From contig NZ_BMZI01000001.1 of the NCBI RefSeq assembly GCF_014652715.1, forward strand, positions 551,477 through 615,476: 64,000 nucleotides of DNA. Reading direction: 5' to 3'. Positions 1 through 9,103 of the stretch are shown here, piece after piece. Source of the stretch: Salinicola rhizosphaerae. Lineage in GTDB: Bacteria; Pseudomonadota; Gammaproteobacteria; Pseudomonadales; Halomonadaceae. Position 1 is the first letter of the stretch. Each line of letters opens with the position of its first letter. The position numbers and the translations under genes were made by a program. Below the pieces are notes generated by a model, which was not told the DNA's origin, ran no database searches, and saw only the letters and a program-made list of their open reading frames with translations.

Positions 1-659
1 ACGCCCTGATCGATCCACGGCGTCCACAGGCTGACGATCGCGAATACCGCCAGCACCCCGGCCAGCAACTTGGGCACCAGGTTGCGCGCCCACTCCCTCA
101 CATGGCCTTCGGACTTGAGCACCAGCCAGGTGGCGCCCAGCAGCGCATAGCCGATGACCAGCCCGATACCGGTCAGCACCGAGAACGGCGTCAGCCAGTC
201 GAAAGCGCCCCCGGTGTAGACGCGATCGGCCGTTTCGAAGCCCTGGATATAGGCGCCCACCACGCAGCCCTGCGCGAACGCCGCCACGAACGAGCCGCCG
301 GCAAACGCGGCGTTCCAGTAGCCTCTGGTGCGCTTCGACTTGAAGCGAAACTCGAAGGCGACTCCGCGGAAGATCAAGCCTGCCAGCAACAGAAAGACAC
401 CGATGTAGAGTGCCGGTAGCAAAATCGTATAGACCAGCGGAAACGCCGCCACGAGTCCTGCCCCGCCGAGCACCAGCCAGGTCTCGTTGCCGTCCCACAC
501 TGGCGCGACGGAGTTCATCATCACGTCGCGGGCGTCTTCGTCAGGCGCGAAAGGAAACAGAATGCCGAGCCCGAGATCGAACCCGTCCATCAGCACGTAC
601 ATGATGATCCCGACCGCGATGATGACAGCCCAGATCAGCGACAGATCGAACATTTCCAT
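1..659 (-). CDS. cydB: Cytochrome bd-type quinol oxidase subunit II (CydB/CioB), partial
   Basis: This is the N-terminal ~219 residues of subunit II; the 3' end lies beyond the left window edge. The protein starts MEMFDLSLIW and soon reads VMMNSVAPVWDGNETWL, the GNETWLV-type motif typical of CydB. Several hydrophobic membrane spans follow. In the membrane it partners CydA/CioA in a quinol:O2 oxidoreductase. The ATG at 659 lies 3 nt after the cioA stop, so the two genes form one operon. A second in-frame ATG at 653 is possible. The family call is firm; whether to use the cydB or cioB symbol depends on subunit I, which looks like the CIO type. Confidence 0.9.
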   Translation of the reverse strand, partial: MEMFDLSLIWAVIIAVGIIMYVLMDGFDLGLGILFPFAPDEDARDVMMNSVAPVWDGNETWLVLGGAGLVAAFPLVYTILLPALYIGVFLLLAGLIFRGVAFEFRFKSKRTRGYWNAAFAGGSFVAAFAQGCVVGAYIQGFETADRVYTGGAFDWLTPFSVLTGIGLVIGYALLGATWLVLKSEGHVREWARNLVPKLLAGVLAVFAIVSLWTPWIDQG

Positions 660-662
660 GAT

Positions 663-2075
663 TCAGCTCCTGGCGGATGCGGTGCTGCCGTCGAACGGCA
701 CGTGAGTGGCGGAGAGCGGACGCGCGGGACGATCCGAATCGTGGATCTCTTCATCCGGCCCCAGCTCGTCCAGCCCTTGGCGGATCACCTTGAACAGGTA
801 GTAGACACCCGCGACGAAGATCACCGCGTAGACCGCGACATAGCCGATCAGCGTCAGCAGTACCATCCAGCCCGACAGCGACGGTGTCACCGCGTCCTCG
901 TAGGAGAGCACGTTGTAGACCAGCCACGGCGAGCGCCCGATCTCGGTCACGAACCACCCCGCCAGTACGGCGATAAATGGCGCCAGGCTCATACCCTGGA
1001 GTCCGCGCAGATACCAGCGTGAGGTGTAGAGCCGGTCGTTCCTGCGTAGAACCAGCCCGGCAACGGCGAACGCAATCATCAGAAGCCCCAGGCCGACCAT
1101 GACGCGGAAGCTGAAGAACACCATCCACACCGGCTGCTGCTGTTCGACCGGGATCTCCTTGAGACCGGGCACGACACCGTTCGGGTCGTGACGCAGGATC
1201 AGACTGGCGCCGTTGGGAATGCCGATCTCGAATCGGTTGGCCTGCAGGTCACGATCCGGTAGCGCGAACAGCAGCAGCGGCACGTTTGGCTGGGTATCCC
1301 AGTTCCCCTCCATCGCCGCCACCTTCATCGGTTGGTGCTCCAGGGTATTGAGGCCGTGTTCGTCGCCGACCCAGGCCTGCAGCGGCGTCAGAATCAATAG
1401 CAGCCATAGCGTCATCGACAGCGCACGCCGGTGCGCTTCCACGTCTCGCCGGCGCAGCAGAAACCACGCACTGACGCCGCAGACCACGAACCCACCCGTC
1501 AGGAATGCCGCCAGCGCCATATGCGCGAATCGATAAGGGAACGATGGCGTGAACATCGCCTCCAGCCAGGAAGTGACATGCAGCACACCTTCGCGGATCT
1601 CGTAGCCTTGGGGCGTCTGCATCCAGCTGTTGAACGACAGAATCCAGAAAGCCGAAATGAAAGTGCCGACCGCCACCATCAATGCCGCGAAAAAATGAAC
1701 TGACGGTGACACCTTGTGGCGACCGAAGAGCAGCACGCCGAGAAAACCCGCCTCGAGAAAGAACGCGGTAATCACCTCGTAGCTCAGCATCGGGCCGATG
1801 AAGTTCGCCGCGAACTGGGAAAAGTTGCTCCAGTTGGTGCCGAACTGGAAGGCCATGACGATCCCCGAGACGACACCCATGCCGAAGACGACCGCAAATA
1901 TCTTGGTCCAGAAGTAACCCAGGCGGTCCCAGACCGCATTGCCGGTCGCCACGTAGAGGCCCTGGAGTACGGCCACGTAGGAGGCCAGGCCGATCGTGAA
2001 GACCGGGAAGATTGCGTGAAAGGAAACCACGAAAGCGAATTGCAATCGTGAGAGCAGAACAGGATCCAACGCCAT
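663..2075 (-). CDS. cioA: Cytochrome bd-type quinol oxidase subunit I, cyanide-insensitive type
   Basis: A 470-residue membrane subunit carrying the quinol site and the haems. Visible ligand candidates are H20 (haem d/b595 side), H185 and M326 (haem b558), acidic E100 and E108, and the quinol-loop pair K251/E256 in KVAAMEGNW. The Q-loop after this is short, as in CIO-type rather than long-loop E. coli CydA. The usual GRQPW motif reads GRSPW here (380-384). It lies 3 nt upstream of cydB and is co-transcribed with it. It would act as a terminal oxidase at low oxygen or when haem-copper oxidases are inhibited; that physiological role is inferred from the family. Confidence 0.93.
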   Translation of the reverse strand: MALDPVLLSRLQFAFVVSFHAIFPVFTIGLASYVAVLQGLYVATGNAVWDRLGYFWTKIFAVVFGMGVVSGIVMAFQFGTNWSNFSQFAANFIGPMLSYEVITAFFLEAGFLGVLLFGRHKVSPSVHFFAALMVAVGTFISAFWILSFNSWMQTPQGYEIREGVLHVTSWLEAMFTPSFPYRFAHMALAAFLTGGFVVCGVSAWFLLRRRDVEAHRRALSMTLWLLLILTPLQAWVGDEHGLNTLEHQPMKVAAMEGNWDTQPNVPLLLFALPDRDLQANRFEIGIPNGASLILRHDPNGVVPGLKEIPVEQQQPVWMVFFSFRVMVGLGLLMIAFAVAGLVLRRNDRLYTSRWYLRGLQGMSLAPFIAVLAGWFVTEIGRSPWLVYNVLSYEDAVTPSLSGWMVLLTLIGYVAVYAVIFVAGVYYLFKVIRQGLDELGPDEEIHDSDRPARPLSATHVPFDGSTASARS

Positions 2076-2649
2076 GACTGACTCCTCGCTAGCGCACGAA
2101 CGGGCCTCTCCTTGAGTCCCTATCGCGTTTCGCCATCGATGGCAGCGAATCCCTTCGCCAGGCTCTTTCGCTCGACGGCAACTCTACCGTTTATCCCGAC
2201 GCACCTGCCGCTCTCGGTACTCTATTCACCGTTCGCGATTGCGCCGTATTTTCGACCCCTTTTCAGGCGACCCTTGCAGCCGCCCGACCTCGGCATCATA
2301 GAAATTGGCAAGCACTATCGATACGGCCGCGATGTCGCACCACGTCGACATTTCGTGCCACGTTCCATCACTCCCGAGCCTTCAGACAACCTAGACAGAA
2401 CAGCGGAAAGTCGCCAGCCACGCGGCTTGATCAACAGGGATTCAGGAATTACGTGTATCCATTCGTCATGTCGAGACATTCATCCATGCGACAATCTGAC
2501 CAGGATAAAGCGTGCTTTTAGTCCAGGATTTTTCACCTGAACGTACCGCCATTTCCCAAGTTTCCTTCGGCTTTGGTCGCGTGGTTTCTTAGCGCGTTTT
2601 CGAGTATCGTCTTAATCGCTAGCACGCTATTCCGAATCATGCACTCTCG
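2076..2649. other. Intergenic region between divergent cioA and MFS genes
   Basis: This 574-bp spacer is visibly less GC-rich than its neighbours. It must hold the promoters of the leftward cio operon and the rightward exporter. I see no FNR/ANR box: the TTGATCAA near 2428 lacks the 4-nt central spacer. I could not assign -35/-10 elements with confidence. A 142-codon open frame inside it has an atypical composition and no recognisable domain, so I do not call it a gene. Confidence 0.6.
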
Positions 2650-3933
2650 ATGCGGACCGCCACTGGTCACTCGCCGATTGATATTCACCAATACCGACAA
2701 GACAGAGTTCACTTGACCGATCCTGCCACGCCGCCGGCGACACGAACCGATTTACCCCCGGCGGTACCCGCGCTGTGGATGCTAGTGCTCATCACGCTCG
2801 CGGGCACGCTGGCGATGCATATCTTCGTGCCCGCGATGCCGACGGCGGCCAACGCACTGCACGCGGAAAGCAGCGTGATGCAGCTGACCATCAGCCTCTA
2901 TATTCTCGGCCTGGCGGTCGGGCAGCTGTTCTACGGCCCTCTGTCGGATGCCCTCGGGCGGCGCCCGGCACTCATGCTGGGCATGGCGATCTACACCATT
3001 GCCGGCGTCGTGGCCTGGCGCTCGACCAGCGTCGAATGTCTGATCACGGCCAGGTTCTTCCAGGCGTTCGGCGGCTGTGCCGGCCTGGCGCTAGGGCGCG
3101 CGATGATCCGCGACACGGCACCGCCGGATCGTGCCGTCCAGCGCCTCGCCGTGCTCAATCTCGTCGTCGCCATCGGACCTGCTCTCGCGCCGCTGCTGGG
3201 CAGCCTGCTGAGCGTGACGCTGGGTTGGCGTAGCGTGCTGTTCGCGCTCTGTTTGATGGGAATCGGCAATCTGCTGTTCGTCTGGCGGCTGATGCCGGAG
3301 ACCGCGGTCGCGAGCGGCAGCCCTGACCTCCACAAACTCGGTGTGGAGTATCGCAGCCTGCTCAAGACACCGGCCTTCATCGGTTATGCCATCGGTGGCG
3401 GCTGCGTCACCACCGCCATGTTCGCCTTCGTGGCGTCGGCGCCATTCATCTTCGTCGATCAGCTCGGCAAGCCGGCCAGTCATGTCGCGTTCTATATTTC
3501 ACTGCTGATCTTGAGCATCTCGCTGGGCAACTTCATCACCAATCGCACCATTCACCGGATCGGCATGACGCGTCTGATGCTTTCCGCAAGCCTGCTCAGC
3601 CTGACCGGCGGCCTGCTCATGCTGATCGTCGTGCTGACAGGATGGGCATCGGTCGTCACGCTGGAGGGCTCGATGCTGCTCTTCACGCTGGGGGTCGGAA
3701 TGAGCGGCCCCACCGCACTGACGCTGGCGGTCGGTATCAATCCCAAGGTGGTCGGCTCGGCGGCGGGGATCTACGGCTTCGTGCAGATGGGCATCGGCGC
3801 ACTCTGCACGACGCTCGCCGGACTGGGCGAGGACCCGGCGCTCGCGGCGGCGCTGGTGCTGGCTGCAGCGGCCGTCATCGGGCAGGTCGCGCTACGCACG
3901 GCGCTGAGCTTCGACAGTCGCCCGCGCCAGTAG
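2650..3933 (+). CDS. MFS multidrug exporter, Bcr/CflA family
   Basis: A 427-residue protein with about 12 hydrophobic spans. Between TM2 and TM3 the MFS signature reads GPLSDALGRRPAL, and before that comes the Bcr/CflA-like N-terminus IFVPAMPTAANAL. ARFFQAFGGCAG and ALGRAMIRD are typical of TM4 in this drug:H+ antiporter group. The start is uncertain: ATG at 2650 has no clear ribosome binding site, and a TTG at 2713 would remove 21 polar residues. It is a single gene, convergent with the cation antiporter downstream. The substrate cannot be predicted. Confidence 0.88.
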   Translation: MRTATGHSPIDIHQYRQDRVHLTDPATPPATRTDLPPAVPALWMLVLITLAGTLAMHIFVPAMPTAANALHAESSVMQLTISLYILGLAVGQLFYGPLSDALGRRPALMLGMAIYTIAGVVAWRSTSVECLITARFFQAFGGCAGLALGRAMIRDTAPPDRAVQRLAVLNLVVAIGPALAPLLGSLLSVTLGWRSVLFALCLMGIGNLLFVWRLMPETAVASGSPDLHKLGVEYRSLLKTPAFIGYAIGGGCVTTAMFAFVASAPFIFVDQLGKPASHVAFYISLLILSISLGNFITNRTIHRIGMTRLMLSASLLSLTGGLLMLIVVLTGWASVVTLEGSMLLFTLGVGMSGPTALTLAVGINPKVVGSAAGIYGFVQMGIGALCTTLAGLGEDPALAAALVLAAAAVIGQVALRTALSFDSRPRQ

Positions 3934-3956
3934 TCTGCATCGCCAACACTGAAGCG

Positions 3957-3976
3957 ACCGCCACGCTCCTGGCGGT
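3957..3976. terminator. Weak GC-rich hairpin between convergent genes
   Basis: ACCGCCA and TGGCGGT form a 7-bp perfect stem with a 6-nt loop between the convergent MFS and antiporter genes. There is no clear T-run on either side, so intrinsic termination is only possible. Confidence 0.3.
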
Positions 3977-4020
3977 GGCTCCCGCGACGCTGCCTTCTCG
4001 AAAAGGTCGTGGTAGCGGCA

Positions 4021-4992
4021 TCAGCCACCGATGACGCTGAAGACCAGGTAGGTCGTATAGCCGATGAAGCTGGCCAGGAGGATGCCGCCCTCCCATCGAT
4101 TGATGCTTCCCTGCCGTTTGCGGCCCATCCCGAAGATCAACAGCGCTAGCGTCAGTACTGCCATGACCGGCCAATCCCGAGTCAGCACCGCCGGGTCGAC
4201 CTGGATCGGCTCGATCACGCCGGCGAGACCGACCACGCCCAGCGTGTTGAACATGTTGGAGCCGACCACGTTACCCAGCACCAGGTCATGCTGCTTCTTG
4301 CGCACGGCGCTGATCGACGACGCCAATTCCGGCAGCGATGTCCCGATGGCCACGACCGTCAGGCCGATCACCAGGTCACTCACGCCGAAGGCCTCGGCAA
4401 TCGAAACCGCGCCCCACACGAGCAGACGCGAACTCACGATGAGCATCACCAGCCCGACCAGTGTCCAGACGATGCCGGCCTTGAGCGACATCGACTGGCC
4501 GGCGGCGTCGGTTTCCATGTCGCCATGCAGCGGGTCGCCACTGCCGCCGCCGGCGCTACGCACGCTGTAGACCATGAAGGTAGCCAGCAGCCCCAGCAAC
4601 AGCAGCGCATCCCAGCGGGAGATCTCGCCATCGAAGAGACACCAGAGCGATATGAGTGTAACCAGCGCCAGCAGCGGCAACTCCCGCCTGATCACCTGGG
4701 AGTGCACCAGCAGTGGACTGATCACGGCGACCAACCCCACGATCAGCGAGATATTGGCAATGTTGGAGCCGTAGGCGTTACCCAGCGCCAGCCCCGGATT
4801 ACCCTGCAGCGCCGCGAGCGCGGAGACCATCAGTTCCGGGGCCGAGGTACCGAAGCCGATCACCAGCATGCCGATCAACAGCGGCGGCAGCCCCAGATGA
4901 CGAGCGGTCGCCGCCGCGCCGTCGACGAAACGATCGGCGCTCCAGACGAGCACCACCAGACCTGCAACGATTGCGACGATTGCCATCCCCAC
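4021..4992 (-). CDS. Calcium/sodium antiporter, CaCA family (YrbG-like)
   Basis: An inner-membrane cation exchanger of about 323 residues. The two inverted alpha repeats are clear: GFGTSAPELMVSAL with GNAYGSNIANI in the first half, and AIGTSLPELASSI with GNVVGSNMFNT in the second. The acidic and polar residues in these GTSxPE motifs form the ion path in the family. Start choice: a GTG at 4992 has AGGAG 8 nt upstream; an ATG at 5010 (329 residues) and an ATG at 4986 are alternatives. It stands alone, convergent with the MFS gene and divergent from pqiA. Ca2+ versus Na+ or K+ preference is not readable from sequence. Confidence 0.9.
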   Translation of the reverse strand: MGMAIVAIVAGLVVLVWSADRFVDGAAATARHLGLPPLLIGMLVIGFGTSAPELMVSALAALQGNPGLALGNAYGSNIANISLIVGLVAVISPLLVHSQVIRRELPLLALVTLISLWCLFDGEISRWDALLLLGLLATFMVYSVRSAGGGSGDPLHGDMETDAAGQSMSLKAGIVWTLVGLVMLIVSSRLLVWGAVSIAEAFGVSDLVIGLTVVAIGTSLPELASSISAVRKKQHDLVLGNVVGSNMFNTLGVVGLAGVIEPIQVDPAVLTRDWPVMAVLTLALLIFGMGRKRQGSINRWEGGILLASFIGYTTYLVFSVIGG

Positions 4993-5367
4993 GCCAGACT
5001 CTCCTTTCATCTTTCACTCACAATCTGTAACTTTCATTCCCGAACGGGCCCGCAAGCCGCCTGCTTTGACTGCAGCCGGACTGGATCGTTATCGGGCGCC
5101 AGCCACTTCTATCCGGCGACCGACTTGTAGGCTCGGCCGATCGTTTGCCGGAACCGACTGGCCTCCAGCATAGGTCAACGCATGTGAACGGCAGCTAAAT
5201 GGCTGAGCGCGGAGTCATTTCAAATTTTCAGGTTCGCGTCCATACTGCTCGGCAGACCGACTTTCTCAGACCCAGGTCCATGGGCCGAGGTATTCAGACT
5301 CAGATTCTCGGAATGGCGCCGATGATCGGCGCGCCCGGCGTTCGAGTGATACTGTCATCCGCTCGCC
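4993..5367. other. Divergent intergenic region, antiporter / pqiABC
   Basis: A 375-bp spacer holding the promoters of the antiporter (left) and of pqiABC (right). The main visible structure is the dyad at 5316-5332, listed separately. No SoxS or sigma-70 box could be assigned with confidence. Confidence 0.5.
5316..5332. promoter_or_regulatory. Perfect 8-bp inverted repeat upstream of pqiA
   Basis: GCGCCGAT-G-ATCGGCGC is a perfect 8-bp inverted repeat with a 1-nt centre, 35 bp before the annotated pqiA start. Its size and place suit a dimeric repressor operator or a leader hairpin. No regulator is identified. Confidence 0.35.
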
Positions 5368-6771
5368 GTGGTTCGGCCTAACGTCCCGATAGTGAGTTCG
5401 CTTTTGGCATCGAGCAATCCGCAACCCCAACAGACCGTCATCGGAGACAACCTGCGCGTTCGTTCGCGGCGACGCCTGCGCGCCTGTCACGAATGCGATC
5501 TGCTCGTCGCGCTGCCTCCGCTGAAGCCTCATCAGCGCGCGAACTGCCCACGCTGCGACCATTCGCTGAGCCACCGCCACTACCGGCCCGCCGAGCGAAG
5601 CCTGGCATTTGCCATCACCGCGCTCATCGCCCTCGCCGCGTCACTCTGTTTTCCGTTCATCAGCTTCGAAGCCCGCGGCGTCAGCAATGCCATCCAGCTG
5701 ACGGACACCGCCTTCAGCCTGGTCAATTTCCATGAGCCGTTCGTCGGCGTGCTGGTGCTTCTGACCATCGTGATCCTGCCTGTCGCCTACCTGCTTTCGG
5801 TCATCTGGCTACAGATCGGCCTGCTGCGTCGCGCGCCGCTGCCGCGCAGCCGACGAATCGCGCGAGCCCTTTCGCACCTCACCCCCTGGATGATGGCGGA
5901 TGTCTTCGTCATCGGTGCGCTGGTCAGCCTGATCAAGATCGCCGGGATGGCATCGATCGATCTCGGGCTCTCGTTCTGGGCCTTCTGCGTCTATGCGTTG
6001 ATGCTGCTGCTGACCACCCGCTCGCTCGATACGGACTGGATGTGGTTCTCGCTCGAGGGTGAGCCGCTGGCGCCGGAAGGGTGTCGCGTGGGTGAGCCCG
6101 CGGCCGAGCAGGGTATGACCGGCTGTCCGACCTGCGGACTGGTCAACCGTCTCAGCCACTTCGGCCGAGGGCGCTGCCAGCGCTGCGGCGAACCGCTGCG
6201 GTTCCGTAGCCCGCACAGCGTGCAGAAAACCTGGGCACTGCTCGCCGCGGCAACCATCTTCTATATTCCTGCCAATCTCTACCCGATCATGACCACGACT
6301 TCGCTGGGTAGCGCGACGCCATCGACCATCATCGGCGGCGTTTTGCTGTTCATCGGCCATGGTGACTGGCCGATCGCTCTGGTCATCTTCACTGCCAGCG
6401 TGGTCGTGCCGATCGGCAAGGTCTTTGCCCTGGCCTGGCTCTGTATCCGCGTGCGGCGCAGCGGCGAGTCGGACAACAAGCACAAGCGCCTCAAGCTCTA
6501 CCGCATCACCGAATTCATTGGCCGCTGGTCGATGATCGACGTGTTCGTGGTCTCGATTCTGGTAGCGCTGGTTCACGCCGGCTCGCTGCTATCGATCACG
6601 CCGGGCCCGGCTGCCCTGGCCTTCGCCGCCGTGGTGGTGATCACCATGCTGGCCGCCAACAGCTTCGATGCACGGCTGATCTGGGATGCGCGTGACATGC
6701 AGCCACCCATGCCAGCGGTCCTCAAACATCAATCCCCGTATTCGCCGGTCAAGGAAGTCGACGATGCCTGA
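5368..6771 (+). CDS. pqiA: Paraquat-inducible protein A, MCE system membrane subunit
   Basis: A 467-residue inner-membrane protein made of two similar halves, as usual for PqiA. Each half begins with a zinc-ribbon-like cysteine pair set (CHECDLLV...NCPRCDHS near residues 40-70; CPTCGLVNR...CQRCGEPL in the middle) followed by about four membrane spans. PqiA partners the MCE protein PqiB and lipoprotein PqiC in lipid transport between inner and outer membranes. It overlaps pqiB by 8 nt, so translation is probably coupled. The start is uncertain: GTG 5368 and GTG 5392 both lack a good ribosome binding site. Confidence 0.92.
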   Translation: MVRPNVPIVSSLLASSNPQPQQTVIGDNLRVRSRRRLRACHECDLLVALPPLKPHQRANCPRCDHSLSHRHYRPAERSLAFAITALIALAASLCFPFISFEARGVSNAIQLTDTAFSLVNFHEPFVGVLVLLTIVILPVAYLLSVIWLQIGLLRRAPLPRSRRIARALSHLTPWMMADVFVIGALVSLIKIAGMASIDLGLSFWAFCVYALMLLLTTRSLDTDWMWFSLEGEPLAPEGCRVGEPAAEQGMTGCPTCGLVNRLSHFGRGRCQRCGEPLRFRSPHSVQKTWALLAAATIFYIPANLYPIMTTTSLGSATPSTIIGGVLLFIGHGDWPIALVIFTASVVVPIGKVFALAWLCIRVRRSGESDNKHKRLKLYRITEFIGRWSMIDVFVVSILVALVHAGSLLSITPGPAALAFAAVVVITMLAANSFDARLIWDARDMQPPMPAVLKHQSPYSPVKEVDDA

Positions 6772-8416
6772 ATCGATGCAACGCGCCAAACGACTGTCGC
6801 AGTCGCGACTGTCGCCGATATGGATCGTGCCGCTGCTGGCGGCGCTGATCGGCGCCTGGATGGTCTGGGACAACATTACCAGCCGCGGCCCGCTGATCAC
6901 CCTCAACATGCAGAATGCCGAAGGCATCGAGGCGGGCAAGACGCTGATCAAGACTCGCAACGTCGAGGTCGGGCATGTCGAGGCCGTTCGGCTCTCCGAC
7001 GATCTGTCACACACCGTGGTGACGGCGCGCATGTCTCGCGACGCCGAGCGCATGCTAAACAGCGACAGCCGCTTCTGGGTCGTCAAGCCGCGGATCGGCC
7101 GAGAGGGAATCAGCGGGCTGAACACCGTTCTCTCCGGGGCGTATATCCAGCTCACGCCGGGCAAGTCGGACGAGTCTCAGGACAACTTCGACGTGCTCGA
7201 CCAGCCACCGGTCGCGCCGCCGGATGCGCCGGGGCTGCGTATCAACCTGGTCAGTCAGGTCGGTAACTCCCTTAGCGCGGGAGATCCGGTCACCTATCAG
7301 GGGTATACCGTGGGTCGCGTCGAGAGCACGGAATTCGACCCCGACAAGCGAGAGATGCGCCACCGCCTGTTCATCCAGGCGCCCTACGATTCACTGGTGA
7401 CCGACACCACGCGGTTCTGGAGCTCGTCGGGTATCGATATCCAGCTCGACTCCGAAGGGGTCAATGTCAACCTGGACTCGTTCGAGACACTGATCAGCGG
7501 CGGGGTCACGTTCGGCGTCCCCGAGGACGTCACCCAAGGCTCGGCAGCCAAGCAGGGGGCGACCTACACGCTCTACAACAGCGAGGAGAGCGCTCGCGAA
7601 GGCACCTACGATCAGTACATCGAATACGTCCTGCTGGTCGACGACACCGTTCGCGGCCTCAGTCGCGGCGCCCCCGTGGAGTATCGCGGCGTGCGTATTG
7701 GCACGGTCGAGAGCGTGCCCTGGCATTTCACCGCACCTCAGCCGGACTCCTTGACCCAGTTCGCGATTCCCGTGCTGATTCGTATCGAGCCACAGCGGCT
7801 CGAAAGCGGCGACGACGTGACCGGTGATATCGACGACCAGGCGGTCAAGGATCGCTTCGAGAAGATGTTCAAGAACTACGGTCTGCGGGCGACGCTCAAG
7901 GCGGGCAACCTGCTGACCGGCGCGCTGTTCGTCGACGTCAACTTCAACGATGACGCGGATCCCTACAAGCCGCTGACCTTCGACGGCAAGCCGGTCTTCC
8001 CGACCATGTCGGGTGGATTCGCGCAGATCGAGCAGAAGGTCTCCAACCTGCTCGACAAGCTCAACAATCTCCAGGTCGAGCCGATCCTCGAGCGTCTCGA
8101 TCAGACCATGCAGACGTCTCAGCAGACGCTCGAGCAAGTGCGCCAGATTGCGCAGTCGGTCAACGCGATCGTCTCCGATCCGGCAACGCAGCAGCTGCCG
8201 TCGAGTCTCAACGATACGCTGCAGGAGCTTCAGGGAACGCTCAATGGCTTCTCCTCGGGCTCGCGCGGCTATCAACAGCTCAACGACACGCTCAAGCAGC
8301 TCGAGACGCTGATGCGAGATCTGCAGCCGGTCGCGCGCACGCTGCGCGAGCAGCCCAACGCGCTGATCTTCGACCGTGAAGTCAAGACCGATCCCGTACC
8401 GAGGGCCCCGCAATGA
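6764..8416 (+). CDS. pqiB: MCE family intermembrane transport protein PqiB
   Basis: A 550-residue periplasm-spanning protein. It has an N-terminal membrane anchor (around residues 19-40, IWIVPLLAALIGAWMVW), three successive MCE domains (GKTLIKTRNVEVGHVEAV; GDPVTYQGYTVGRVEST; GAPVEYRGVRIGTVESV) and a C-terminal Gln/Leu-rich coiled-coil tail from about residue 430. In the family, MCE hexamers stack into a tube that shuttles lipids. The ATG at 6764 follows AAGGAAG and overlaps the pqiA stop; an upstream in-frame ATG at 6686 lies inside pqiA and is unlikely. Confidence 0.94.
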   Translation: MPESMQRAKRLSQSRLSPIWIVPLLAALIGAWMVWDNITSRGPLITLNMQNAEGIEAGKTLIKTRNVEVGHVEAVRLSDDLSHTVVTARMSRDAERMLNSDSRFWVVKPRIGREGISGLNTVLSGAYIQLTPGKSDESQDNFDVLDQPPVAPPDAPGLRINLVSQVGNSLSAGDPVTYQGYTVGRVESTEFDPDKREMRHRLFIQAPYDSLVTDTTRFWSSSGIDIQLDSEGVNVNLDSFETLISGGVTFGVPEDVTQGSAAKQGATYTLYNSEESAREGTYDQYIEYVLLVDDTVRGLSRGAPVEYRGVRIGTVESVPWHFTAPQPDSLTQFAIPVLIRIEPQRLESGDDVTGDIDDQAVKDRFEKMFKNYGLRATLKAGNLLTGALFVDVNFNDDADPYKPLTFDGKPVFPTMSGGFAQIEQKVSNLLDKLNNLQVEPILERLDQTMQTSQQTLEQVRQIAQSVNAIVSDPATQQLPSSLNDTLQELQGTLNGFSSGSRGYQQLNDTLKQLETLMRDLQPVARTLREQPNALIFDREVKTDPVPRAPQ

Positions 8417-9030
8417 ATCCGTCGAGACTCCCCCGCTGGCGCATCGGCGCCGGCGTTCTCATGCTGACAGCCGCGACGGCACTGACCGGCTGTGCCAGCC
8501 AGGCGACACCCGAGAACCGCTATACGCTACCTGACGTGGCTCTCTCGTCGACGGCGGAGACCCACCCCTCACAGACACGCAAGCTCTGGCTGCGCCCTGT
8601 TCAGGTCGCCAGCTTTCTCGACCAGGACGGTATCGTCATGCAGCTCAGCGATATCGAGCTGACGGCGGCCAACCAGAATCTATGGGCGGAAGGTCTAGGC
8701 GATCAACTGACCCGGCGACTGCGGCAATCGCTGATGGCCGACCTCCCCGGCGCCACGCTGGTCGGCGGCGGCCAGGCCAGCAGCGAATCGCTGACGGTGA
8801 CCGTCGATCGTTTCCAGGGACGCTACGATGGTCAGGCGGTCGTGTCCGGTGAGTGGCAGTTACATGATGGCAACCGGCTGATGCTTCAGCAGCCGTTCGA
8901 CGTCACCGAACCGCTGCCGGACGATGGCTATCCGGCGCTGGTGAGGACGCTAGGTAAGGCATGGCAGACGGTCGCTGACCAGATCGCGGCACGGATCAGG
9001 AATCAGCCGGCACCCGACGCGACTCCATAA
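8413..9030 (+). CDS. pqiC: Outer-membrane lipoprotein PqiC (ABC-type auxiliary lipoprotein family)
   Basis: A 205-residue lipoprotein. A signal sequence ends in the lipobox LTGC (Cys about residue 26), followed by the PqiC/YmbA-like RYTLPD start of the mature domain. It would sit in the outer membrane and dock the PqiB tube. It overlaps pqiB by 4 nt (ATGA), completing the pqiABC operon. A 9-bp hairpin follows directly. Confidence 0.9.
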   Translation: MNPSRLPRWRIGAGVLMLTAATALTGCASQATPENRYTLPDVALSSTAETHPSQTRKLWLRPVQVASFLDQDGIVMQLSDIELTAANQNLWAEGLGDQLTRRLRQSLMADLPGATLVGGGQASSESLTVTVDRFQGRYDGQAVVSGEWQLHDGNRLMLQQPFDVTEPLPDDGYPALVRTLGKAWQTVADQIAARIRNQPAPDATP

Positions 9031-9035
9031 CGACT

Positions 9036-9057
9036 GATTCGCTCACAAGAGCGAATC
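9036..9057. terminator. Hairpin terminator between convergent pqiC and fliA
   Basis: GATTCGCTC-ACAA-GAGCGAATC is a perfect 9-bp stem with a 4-nt loop, 5 bp after the pqiC stop. The downstream tract ATTATC is only partly T-rich. It could serve both convergent transcripts. Confidence 0.55.
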
Positions 9058-9103
9058 ATTATCTCGTCGTCAGGGACGGGACTTAGCCCCAGCCTAGCTG
9101 AGC

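Noticed and set aside
2425..2440. FNR/ANR box upstream of cioA
   Set aside because: TTGATCAA is a continuous 8-bp palindrome without the 4-nt spacer required between FNR half-sites.
2112..2540. 142-codon open frame between cioA and the MFS gene
   Set aside because: No domain, odd composition and poor start context; it lies in what should be a divergent promoter region.
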